From the NCBI GenBank assembly GCA_964499365.1, contig CAZCKU010000007.1:1-64000 (forward strand): a stretch of DNA of 64,000 bases, given 5' to 3'. Within the stretch, counting starts at the first letter, position 1; every line of letters starts with the position of its first letter. The stretch is from PALSA-1316 sp964499365 (GTDB lineage Bacteria > Nitrospirota > Thermodesulfovibrionia > Thermodesulfovibrionales > UBA6898). Below are positions 52,396-59,860 of the stretch, piece by piece. The position numbers and the translations under genes were made by a program. Below the pieces are notes generated by a model. It was not told where the DNA came from. It ran no database searches and was given only the letters and a program-made list of their open reading frames with translations.

Positions 52396-52530
52396 TAATG
52401 ACGACTTCGTAAAAAAGTCCGTATGCTGCGTTGCGCTTTAAATTTCGTCACTGCGACGTACCATTGAGTACGCCTCGCTCCTCATTTCTCACACGCCTTG
52501 CCTCCGGCGCTTTTTTGCAAACCCGTCTCA
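52396..52530. repeat. Intergenic repeat-like element
   Basis: About 135 bp with roughly inverted ends (GACGACTTCGTAAAAAAG at the left; CTTTTTTGCAAACCCGTC at the right) and an inner stretch with TGCGTTGCGCTT, CACTGCGACGTACC and GAGTACGCCTCGCTCC. I recall similar intergenic elements in other anaerobe genomes, but copy number here cannot be checked. No gene in it. Confidence 0.45.
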
Positions 52531-52558
52531 TGTTTAGACTGTACTTTTCGCTTGTCAA
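52531..52558 (-). promoter_or_regulatory. Candidate sigma-70 promoter of STAS-cheY-cheA
   Basis: Minus strand: perfect TTGACA (52553-52558), 16-nt spacer, TAAACA (52531-52536), a weak -10. It lies just beyond the repeat element, about 150 bp from the STAS start. Confidence 0.4.
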
Positions 52559-52571
52559 TTCTTCTCTATGT

Positions 52572-54464
52572 TCAAAACAGTTCTACATTGTCGCCCAGCT
52601 CAGATTCGTCAGTACTGCGCTCGCCGGGCATTCCGGCTGCGGCCACCCCTGTCCCGGTCACACCTGCAATAACCGATGCATGGATCTCGCGCTCACTCTC
52701 CATCGTATAACGCTTTGAGAGCTCTTGCAAGCCCAAATCTGCTGCCGAGCCGCCTGCTGTTTTTGAGGCAAGCTGCTTCTCTTCAGCCTCATCCAGCATC
52801 GCCTGGAGCTGGCTGATGATGCCCTGCATGCGATTGTTGATCACCTCGTGAAAGGTTATGCCGGCAACAAGGGAGCTGATATCGTCCTGGAGTGTCCGGG
52901 ACAGGCTCGAAATGCCCGAGAGAGACCCCATCAACTCCCTGTCCGCATCAAGGAGTTCCCTTACCGAATCTCCGGTGCGGGCACTGATAGCCGCGGTCGT
53001 CTCGATCTGCCTGCTGAGATCTGCCGAGATGTTCTCCTTCATTCTCGCAGAATCCTCAAGGATCGACGTGATGCAGCGGGCCCCCTTTGCGATTTCGTTC
53101 TTCGCAACATCCGAAAGCTTGCGGATCTCGTCAGCAAGCACGCCAAGCCCCCTGCCGGCGTCGCCGCTCCGTGCCACCTTGATGATCGCATTCAGGGCCA
53201 GCAGGTTGATGCTGTCGCTGATCGCTTCGATATTTGCCACCTGGACGGACATCTTCCCGACGTTCGTGCTGAGGCTCGCCATGGAATCGATCATCCACCG
53301 GTTTACGGCCTGCACCTGGTTCAGGATCTTTGCAAGAGATTCCATCTCTACGCCGATGTGCTCAATGCGGTGGCCATCGGATCCATCCTCCTCGACGATC
53401 ATCCCGACATCCTCCACCTGTGCCTCGCCAAGGTCTGCAACGGTCGTCAGGTGTTCAGAGATTTCAGCCGCTGCTTTCTCCGCTGCCTCGACTATCTGCT
53501 TCAGCTGATTGACCTGGATGGATATGACGTTATACACCCAGAGATTAAAAGAATCCTTCTCTTCGTCAGTCATCGTGCCAAGGTTCTGCGACCTCGCGGC
53601 GACATCGTCCAGCGCATGGCTGACATGCTCCATCTGCTGGCGGGATATGTCGTGGTACTGAAGCGCCGAAACGACCCTGCTGATCGCCGGCATGATCTGG
53701 GCGGTCCTGCCCTCCATCCTCACGCAGACATGTCCGGCCTGGACCATCATGCTGTCGACATCGGCGAGTATCTCGTCGATGCTCTTCTGCACCTCGGTCA
53801 GACTCCGCTGGAGTTCCTGCATCGTCTCGTTCATCCTCGCCACGATCGCCAGGAGTCCGGCATTCGCCTCTCCCCCGGAGGCAGCGATCTCCTCGGTCTC
53901 CTTCACGATCTGGTGGCCCAGATCGTCGACAACAGCGGTCATGGTGTTGAAGTCGGCGTCGTCCACCCGCGCGGTCTCTATCCGTATGTACATGCCGAGG
54001 GTCGAGATGGAATGCGACAGGCCCTTCAGAAAGGACCTCAGGGAAAGGATATCGTTCATGCGGACGGTGAGGGAGTTCATTTCGGTTATTCCGGATGAGA
54101 TGGAGTGGACGCAGTGGTCAATCTCGCGGTAGGCATTTGCAAAGAGTTCGTTGAAGGCCTTTGTATTCAGACCGCTGCCACTGTCGAGGACCGAGACGAT
54201 CCTGGCAGCGCTTGCTGAATTCTCATTGAAGCGCTCGGCAAAGGAATGGAGCTGCTCTCCGACCGCCATGAATTCACGCTCGGTGGATACGGAAAGGCTG
54301 TTGATATCTTCTGCCATCCGGTGCAGGGCCGGACTCCAGGTGTGGTAGAATTCTGCGTCAGCCCGGGCAGCCCGAACTTCCGGCACCACTACAGCCGCGT
54401 CGCCATTGTCTCCGGACTTCTTTTCCCTGCTGAATATGGATACTGCCCAATCCCGTAATGCCAT
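52572..54464 (-). CDS. Soluble MCP-like protein with two degenerate signalling hairpins
   Basis: 630 aa, no membrane helix. Residues 417-452 resemble an MCP hairpin tip but are altered (SINLLALNAIIKVARSGDAG, then RGLGVLADEI). Residues about 155-185 are a more diverged second copy (STLGMYIRIETARVDDADFN). Each is followed about 110 residues later by a matching segment: LQYHDISRQQMEHV (268-281) and ITFHEVINNRMQGI (536-549). An internal duplication is the simplest reading. The end is LGDNVELF. Co-transcribed with a two-CW protein from a sigma-28 promoter. It probably joins or modulates a cytosolic chemosensory array. Confidence 0.8.
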   Translation of the reverse strand: MALRDWAVSIFSREKKSGDNGDAAVVVPEVRAARADAEFYHTWSPALHRMAEDINSLSVSTEREFMAVGEQLHSFAERFNENSASAARIVSVLDSGSGLNTKAFNELFANAYREIDHCVHSISSGITEMNSLTVRMNDILSLRSFLKGLSHSISTLGMYIRIETARVDDADFNTMTAVVDDLGHQIVKETEEIAASGGEANAGLLAIVARMNETMQELQRSLTEVQKSIDEILADVDSMMVQAGHVCVRMEGRTAQIMPAISRVVSALQYHDISRQQMEHVSHALDDVAARSQNLGTMTDEEKDSFNLWVYNVISIQVNQLKQIVEAAEKAAAEISEHLTTVADLGEAQVEDVGMIVEEDGSDGHRIEHIGVEMESLAKILNQVQAVNRWMIDSMASLSTNVGKMSVQVANIEAISDSINLLALNAIIKVARSGDAGRGLGVLADEIRKLSDVAKNEIAKGARCITSILEDSARMKENISADLSRQIETTAAISARTGDSVRELLDADRELMGSLSGISSLSRTLQDDISSLVAGITFHEVINNRMQGIISQLQAMLDEAEEKQLASKTAGGSAADLGLQELSKRYTMESEREIHASVIAGVTGTGVAAAGMPGERSTDESELGDNVELF

Positions 54465-54470
54465 CAGCGG

Positions 54471-54674
54471 TCAGATCTGGCCTGCCTTGACCTTCTTGTA
54501 AAAGTCGCAGAGCTTGCAGTTCGCAATTTTCTGCGCATTGTCCCCCTGGACCTTGCCCCCGCAGAGCGTCCCTGCCACAAGCCAGCACTTTCTCCCCGCC
54601 TTCTGCACAACCGCAGGACAGGACCCGTTTTTTTCGTGGCCGCACTTCATAAATTCCCAGCACTGCGTGTTCAT
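54471..54674 (-). CDS. Two-CW domain small protein
   Basis: 67 aa. Pattern of the two-CW domain: C5-W6 in QCWEFMKCG, C11, C19-P, C30-W31 in GRKCWLVAGTLCGG, C38, C53 and C56 in CKLCDFY. Eight conserved Cys/Trp positions suggest a metal or redox centre. Known: this domain is often found fused to or beside MCPs. It lies 6 bp upstream of the soluble MCP-like gene, so a redox or metal input to that protein is likely. Confidence 0.85.
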   Translation of the reverse strand: MNTQCWEFMKCGHEKNGSCPAVVQKAGRKCWLVAGTLCGGKVQGDNAQKIANCKLCDFYKKVKAGQI

Positions 54675-54740
54675 CAGGATTCTCCCTCAAAAACTATTTT
54701 TTCAGCGCACGATCTATAACATCCTCTTATATATCTATAT

Positions 54741-54768
54741 ATATCGGCAATGTCAATCTGAAACTTTA
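54741..54768 (-). promoter_or_regulatory. Sigma-28 promoter of the two-CW / soluble-MCP operon
   Basis: Minus strand: perfect -35 TAAAGTTT (54761-54768), 12-nt spacer, -10 GCCGATAT (54741-54748), one mismatch. Start near 54734; leader about 60 nt. Confidence 0.88.
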
Positions 54769-54840
54769 TCTTTTCTGTTCATAAGAGTTATTAGCCCGGT
54801 AAATACATACATGAAATCTTCTGTTTTGTTATTCCACGAC

Positions 54841-54930
54841 CTGCTTGCCGGGAGGCAGGCTTGATCGGGGAAGCCAAATATTTCATCAGGTTCTGGATTG
54901 TCCGGTCAAGCCGGACAATGATGACATTGC
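54841..54930. repeat. Composite of two repeat families
   Basis: The palindrome CTGCTTGCCGGGAGGCAGG (54841-54859) is followed directly by CTTGATCGGGG and, after about 35 bp, GGATTGTCCGGTCAAGCC (from about 54896), the inner halves of the MITE at 2919-3062. The palindrome looks inserted into the MITE-type repeat. The 54675-55016 gap also holds the sigma-28 promoter at 54741 and a hairpin at 54970-55004, but no gene. Confidence 0.6.
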
Positions 54931-54969
54931 TCTATTTGCTTACCGGGTTACTAATAGCCTCAACGAACA

Positions 54970-55004
54970 TCCCGGGGAGCGGACGGAAGGCCCGACCCCC
55001 GGGA
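54970..55004 (-). terminator. Hairpin after MCP 3 (possible terminator)
   Basis: TCCCGGGG/CCCCGGGA, 8 bp with a 19-nt loop, 13 bp past the MCP stop. No T-run follows, so termination by it alone is doubtful. Confidence 0.35.
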
Positions 55005-55016
55005 ATCACACAGCAT

Positions 55017-56612
55017 CTATGACTGAAGTTTAAACCATGAAATCAGGGACTTGAGTTCACCGGCCATGCGTGAGAGTTCATTGGTTGCGATATTGATCTG
55101 ATCCACCGACGACTGGTTCGACTTGGAAACGCTGGCTATGTTCTCCATGGTGGTCGAGACCTCTTCAATCGCGGTCGACTGCTGCTCGGTAGCAGTCGCA
55201 ATCAGCCTGACCATGTCCAGACAGCGTTCAGACGCCCCGACGATCCGGTCGAGAGATTCCTTCGCCTTTTCAGCAGACCTGACGCCGTCCTCGACCTTCG
55301 CCTTGCCCCCGGACATCGACTTCACCGAGGTCTCGGTATCATGCTGGATCTTTGTGATCATGCCGGAGATCTCGCCGGTCGCCTTGGTCGTGCGTTCTGC
55401 CAGTTTTCTGACCTCGTCCGCAACCACCGCAAAACCCCGTCCCTGTTCGCCTGCCCGGGCTGCCTCGATCGCCGCGTTCAGCGCCAGCAGGTTCGTCTGA
55501 TCGGCAATGTCCTTGATGACATTGATGATCTCGCCGATCTGCTGGCTTGATCTGCCGAGCTCCTCCACGATCGCCGAGGACTCATCCACCGTCTGCGCAA
55601 TGCTCTGCATGCCGGCAACCGTCTCTTCGACCACCTTCTTGCCGTCCAGGGCTATCCCGACAGAATCCTGTGCAGCCGTCGAGGCCTCGGTGGCATTCCT
55701 GGCAACGTCCATGATCGTCTGGGAGACCTCGGTCGTAGCGGTCGCTGCCTGCTCCATCTGCTGGGCCTCTTCATTGATGCCGGTGCTGATCTGGGCGGTC
55801 GTCGCCGAGACCTCCTCGGAGCTGCTGGCAAGCGTTGTGGTCATATCCGTAATCTTCCGGGCCATATCCCGCATCGCTGCCATCATTTTATTGATGCTCT
55901 CCGCCATCTGACCGACCTCGTCGCTGCTGGCCACAGGCACGTCCCGGGTAATGTCGCCGTTGGCTGCATGGGTAGAAACCTCGACAACCCGCCGGAGTGA
56001 TCCGGTGATTCCCCGGATGACCATGGTGCTGAAGACAGCGCCAAGGACAATCGCAATCAGGGCCACGAGAATCTGGACCACCGACATGGTTGCTGACTTC
56101 TTCTGAATAGCCTTCTGCGCAGTTTCGGCATTCTTCATTGCACGGCTATCCATCTTCTCGAGCGCTTCCTTCACCGGGCGATCAAGACCCTTGATCTGTT
56201 TGTCAACCGATTCAATGTCCTGCTTGTCCTTGATCAGCTGGGCCATCGTATCAATCGTGACCGCATACTCATCTACCCTCATCCCGGCATCCTTTGCGAG
56301 CTTTGTCTCCTCTTCCCCGTCGGTAAGGTCCGCATACTTTTTGATATTCTGACGGATCTCTTCGATATGTTTTTTGAACTCCTCGCGATACTTCTCGTCG
56401 CGCCTGATGTTGTAGTTTTTGAAGGCCTGGACCGCTTCAGCAAGACCTATGCTCCCCTGCATGCCGTACTCGAGCTGGGCAATGTCCTCTTTTAACAGGT
56501 GGTCATAGCCGGATACTGTCGACGCCTGCATCCAGTACGACATCCCTGCAACAACGACCAGGAGCAGCAGCACCAGTCCTACAATCCCGTATAATTTTTT
56601 TGAAAGTGTCAT
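55017..56612 (-). CDS. Methyl-accepting chemotaxis protein (MCP 3)
   Basis: 531 aa. Helix 1 about 8-28, periplasmic bundle about 30-178 rich in charged helices (NIRRDEKYREEFKKHIEEIR), helix 2 about 180-203, HAMP about 204-258, signalling domain about 265-520 with the standard DQTNLLALNAAIEAARAGEQ hairpin. It has no EFEKF-type end. It follows CheW 2 by 24 bp and shares its sigma-28 promoter. Confidence 0.93.
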   Translation of the reverse strand: MTLSKKLYGIVGLVLLLLVVVAGMSYWMQASTVSGYDHLLKEDIAQLEYGMQGSIGLAEAVQAFKNYNIRRDEKYREEFKKHIEEIRQNIKKYADLTDGEEETKLAKDAGMRVDEYAVTIDTMAQLIKDKQDIESVDKQIKGLDRPVKEALEKMDSRAMKNAETAQKAIQKKSATMSVVQILVALIAIVLGAVFSTMVIRGITGSLRRVVEVSTHAANGDITRDVPVASSDEVGQMAESINKMMAAMRDMARKITDMTTTLASSSEEVSATTAQISTGINEEAQQMEQAATATTEVSQTIMDVARNATEASTAAQDSVGIALDGKKVVEETVAGMQSIAQTVDESSAIVEELGRSSQQIGEIINVIKDIADQTNLLALNAAIEAARAGEQGRGFAVVADEVRKLAERTTKATGEISGMITKIQHDTETSVKSMSGGKAKVEDGVRSAEKAKESLDRIVGASERCLDMVRLIATATEQQSTAIEEVSTTMENIASVSKSNQSSVDQINIATNELSRMAGELKSLISWFKLQS

Positions 56613-56636
56613 AGTAGAGATCCCCTTTTGTTATTC

Positions 56637-57107
56637 TTACGTCAACTGGGCCACGGCATGCATCTCGTCATGGCCCAGGAGCCTGTCGATGTCGAGAAGT
56701 ATCAGAAGCCGGTCCTGGAGCTTGCCGACACCGCGGATAAACTCCGAGCCGATGCCGCCGGTCATAGGCGGGGGAGGTTCGACCGTGTCGGACGAAAGCC
56801 TCAGGACCTCCGAGACCGAATCAACGATAAGTCCGACAGTAATGCCGACGTCGACCACCATGATCCTGGACTGGGCGTCCGCATCCTTTGACCCGAGCCC
56901 GAACTTCTTCCTGAGGTTGATAACCGGTATCACCTTGCCCCTGAGGTTGATGACCCCTTCAACGTCAGAAGGAGAGTTAGGGACAGAGGTGATGTCCACC
57001 ATCCTGTTAATCTCCTGTACCTTCAGGATATCGATCGCATATTCCTCACTGCCGAGTCTGAAGGTCACCAGCTGTAAAATCTCTGAGCTTGCAGCAGAAG
57101 CGCTCAT
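56637..57107 (-). CDS. cheW: Chemotaxis coupling protein CheW (2)
   Basis: 156 aa. LVTFRLGSEEYAIDILKVQEI, VPNSPSDVEGVINLRGKVIPV, LIVDSVSEVLRLSSDTVEPP. A second coupling protein, distinct from CheW 1 in sequence. Good RBS (AGGAGG). Leads MCP 3 in a two-gene sigma-28 operon. Confidence 0.95.
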   Translation of the reverse strand: MSASAASSEILQLVTFRLGSEEYAIDILKVQEINRMVDITSVPNSPSDVEGVINLRGKVIPVINLRKKFGLGSKDADAQSRIMVVDVGITVGLIVDSVSEVLRLSSDTVEPPPPMTGGIGSEFIRGVGKLQDRLLILLDIDRLLGHDEMHAVAQLT

Positions 57108-57172
57108 ATACTCCTCCTTTCACTGCACCGTTAAGAAGTTTTTTATATATATCTCTATACATATACACTTAA

Positions 57173-57200
57173 CTATCGGCATTTACAAGAAAAAACTTAA
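57173..57200 (-). promoter_or_regulatory. Sigma-28 promoter of cheW2-MCP3
   Basis: Minus strand: TTAAGTTT (57193-57200), 12-nt spacer, GCCGATAG (57173-57180); one mismatch in each box. Start near 57166; leader about 59 nt. Confidence 0.75.
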
Positions 57201-57225
57201 CAAATAGTGGGTTCGCCAGCCAGTG

Positions 57226-57296
57226 CGTCATCCCGGCTTGTCCGCGATCCTGCTGGATAGTCAGGGAAGGATTCCGGGCAAGCCGGAATGACACTG
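57226..57296. repeat. GTCAT...CCGG dispersed repeat
   Basis: GTCATCCCGGCTTGTCCGCG and GGATTCCGGGCAAGCCGGAATGAC-type halves (the second shown as its pattern) form an imperfect hairpin. Related to the inner parts of the elements at 2919 and 54841. It lies just past the cheB 2 stop. Confidence 0.55.
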
Positions 57297-57308
57297 ATCT
57301 ACCCCTCT

Positions 57309-58373
57309 TTATACCGAGTTCACGATTTCGCCTGCAATCTCTTCAATCGCCAGCACCTTGTCAGCCAGGCCGGCATCGACCACGGCCTTCGGCATGCCAT
57401 AGACAACACAGGTCTCTTCATTCTGGGCAAAGAGGCGGGAACCGCCCTTTTTCATATCTGCCATGCCCTTCACCCCGTCATTCCCCATGCCGGTCAGGAT
57501 GACGCCGAGGGCCCTGCCGGGGAAGAACTCTGCAACCGAGGCCATCAGGGCATCGACCGAGGGACGGTAAATGAAAGTCTCCCTGTCCTCTGATATGCTG
57601 ATCACCGTCTCGATACCACGTCTTCTCACCAGCCGCATGTGGCCCCTGCCGGGGGCGATGTAGACGACTCCGTTCTGGATCTGCTCGCCATCTTCCGCTT
57701 CCTTGACCGTCATCTGGCTGAGGAAATTCATCCTCTCGGCAAAGGGCTTGGTGAAATTGGGAGGCATATGCTGTGCGATAACCACGGGCACCGGAAAATC
57801 CTTCGGCAGTTTCGGGATGACCTCCTGGAGCGCCCTCGGCCCCCCTGTAGAGGTCCCGATTGCAACAATCGTCACCCTTCGCTGACCGGTATGCCTCACG
57901 ACCAGCGGCTTAGGCGGCTCGACGTGTTTGGCCGGAGCGCCGGGCTGGACAGCAGGCCGCATTGCACGCCTTTTGACGCCCTGCCGGCCGATCTGCTTGA
58001 CCTTATCGATCAGCAGTTCCTTGATCTTCACGATATTGACAGAAAGCTCAGAGAGATTTTTCGGGATGAAGTCAACGGCGCCGCTGTCGAGCGCGTCGAG
58101 TGTCGCTTTTGCCCCATCGACGGTAAGCGAGCTGACCATGATCACCGGGGTCGGCGTCACAGCCATGATATGCTTGACAGCGGTAATACCGTCCATCCTC
58201 GGCATCTCGACATCCATCGTCACAATGTCAGGCTTGAGCAGCGCTACCTTCTCAACAGCCTCCTGCCCGTCCCGGGCGGTCCCGATGATCGAGATCTCGG
58301 GATCAGAGGCCAGCATCGCCGTCAGCGCATTGCGCATAAATGCAGAATCGTCAACAATAAGAACCCTTACCAT
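57309..58373 (-). CDS. cheB: Chemotaxis protein-glutamate methylesterase CheB (2)
   Basis: 354 aa. Receiver 1-125 (VLIVDDSAFMRNALTAML, VTMDVEMPRMDGI), linker about 130-165, methylesterase about 166-352 with GTSTGGPRALQ, IAQHMPPNFTKPF and LTGMGNDGVKG, so the Ser/His/Asp positions are kept. A second CheB suggests this cluster's receptors are adapted separately. It follows the hemerythrin gene by 25 bp. Confidence 0.95.
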   Translation of the reverse strand: MVRVLIVDDSAFMRNALTAMLASDPEISIIGTARDGQEAVEKVALLKPDIVTMDVEMPRMDGITAVKHIMAVTPTPVIMVSSLTVDGAKATLDALDSGAVDFIPKNLSELSVNIVKIKELLIDKVKQIGRQGVKRRAMRPAVQPGAPAKHVEPPKPLVVRHTGQRRVTIVAIGTSTGGPRALQEVIPKLPKDFPVPVVIAQHMPPNFTKPFAERMNFLSQMTVKEAEDGEQIQNGVVYIAPGRGHMRLVRRRGIETVISISEDRETFIYRPSVDALMASVAEFFPGRALGVILTGMGNDGVKGMADMKKGGSRLFAQNEETCVVYGMPKAVVDAGLADKVLAIEEIAGEIVNSV

Positions 58374-58398
58374 GACATAAACCTGTGCAGACTTCTGT

Positions 58399-58806
58399 TC
58401 ACGAAACGCCCTTGCCGATCAGGAACGAGGAATATTTCTGGTCGGTGCCGATGATATGCTTCTGAAGCCAGTCTTTCAGAAAGTTCATCACCTCGACGGT
58501 TATGACCGACTGGCCGTTGTCGAACTTTGTCTTGAGCTCGAGCACCTGTTTCGTCAGTTTGTCATGTTCTGACTTGTGTGCAATATATCCGGGATAGCCA
58601 TGCGTCTGAAAGAGCCGCTCCTCGGTCCCGAAGTGCATCTTCGTGTAGTCGACGAGCTTTGTAAGCACCTTCCCCATGACATCCTTCCCTTTGCCAACCT
58701 TCATAGCATCGCTCAGCTCATTGATAAGCTTGATCAGCTCCTTATGCTGGTCATCGATCATCCTGATGTTCACGCTCAGTTCATCCTTCCAGTCTATGAA
58801 TGCCAT
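58399..58806 (-). CDS. Bacteriohemerythrin
   Basis: 135 aa. All expected di-iron ligands are visible: H21 (DDQHKEL), H58 and E62 (HFGTEERLF), H77 and H81 (HKSEH), H117 and D122 (HIIGTD). Known: these proteins bind O2 reversibly and serve oxygen storage, delivery or sensing. Strong RBS (AAGGAGG). Its place ahead of cheB 2 and among MCPs suggests a link to oxygen avoidance. Confidence 0.93.
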   Translation of the reverse strand: MAFIDWKDELSVNIRMIDDQHKELIKLINELSDAMKVGKGKDVMGKVLTKLVDYTKMHFGTEERLFQTHGYPGYIAHKSEHDKLTKQVLELKTKFDNGQSVITVEVMNFLKDWLQKHIIGTDQKYSSFLIGKGVS

Positions 58807-59011
58807 TGTACTTCCTCCTTAAATAATATTTATTATCCGGTTCTTAAAGTATACTGCGAATTCGTTTCTGTCCCAATAATCTTTTTCCAATCATCTGCTC
58901 ATGCTTCAACTTCAGACAAAAAAACTGAGGGTCCACATATATCAGCAGGTCACGCATCCTGTTTGTCCGCCTGCAAAATATGCTGGAGTAGCACCCTCTG
59001 CATTTCGCGAC

Positions 59012-59860
59012 CCTACGTTTTAAACCAGCCTGCCATGGTGTTCAGCTCAGCGGCCAGGCGGGAGAGGTCTCCCGAGGCCCGTTTGATCTCCCGGATCGAC
59101 CCGCTGAGCTGCCGGGTGATCACCGCCACATCTTCCATGCTGTGGGAGACCATGTCCGAGGTCGAGGACTGTTCCTCCGTCGCCACCGCGATCCTCTGGA
59201 CCATGTCGGCAACCTTCTCGACATACGTCACGATATCCTGAATGGACTTCTGCGTGTCCCGGACCTTCACAAGTACGGTGCCGACCGTCTCCCGCTCCCG
59301 CTTCATCATCTCGACCGAATCCTTCACCTCCGACTGCATCCCCTTGACCGTAGCGCCGATGTCGTCCGTGGCCGTTGCGGTCCTCTCGGCAAGCTGCCGC
59401 ACGCTGTCCGCCACAACCGCAAACCCTCTCCCCTGCTCACCTGCCCGGGCAGCCTCTATCGCTGCATTCAGGGCCAGGAGGTTCGTCTGCTCGGCAATCT
59501 CCCTGATCAGGGTCACCACGTTCCTGATCTCATCCGATTTCCTGCCGAGCCCTTCAATCTTGTCAGCAGAGTTTTTGAAGGTGTTGGCAAACTTGCTGAG
59601 CTCAACAACCGTCTCATTCATCACTCCCTGTCCCTCAATGGCCCGCGCCTTCATCGTCTGCGCAGCCTCCGCAGCCTCTGACGCATTCCTTGCAACATCG
59701 ATCGTTGTCTGCGACATCTCTGTCATGGCCGTCGCCGATTGCTCAATCTGCATCGCCTGGCCCTGGGACCCTTTTTCCAATACGTCCGATGTTGCCGAAA
59801 GCTCCTCGGAACTGCCCGCAAGGCTTCCCGTTGCCGTCCGCATCCTGCCGACGATGTCCT
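59012..59860. repeat. 849-bp direct repeat, copy 1 (MCP signalling domain)
   Basis: Matches 62333-63181 at a constant offset of 3321 bp with no difference seen, including in silent positions. It covers the last 283 codons of MCP 4 plus the stop. Confidence 0.9.

Noticed and set aside
52848..54098. 416-aa plus-strand frame
   Set aside because: Shadow of the soluble MCP-like gene.
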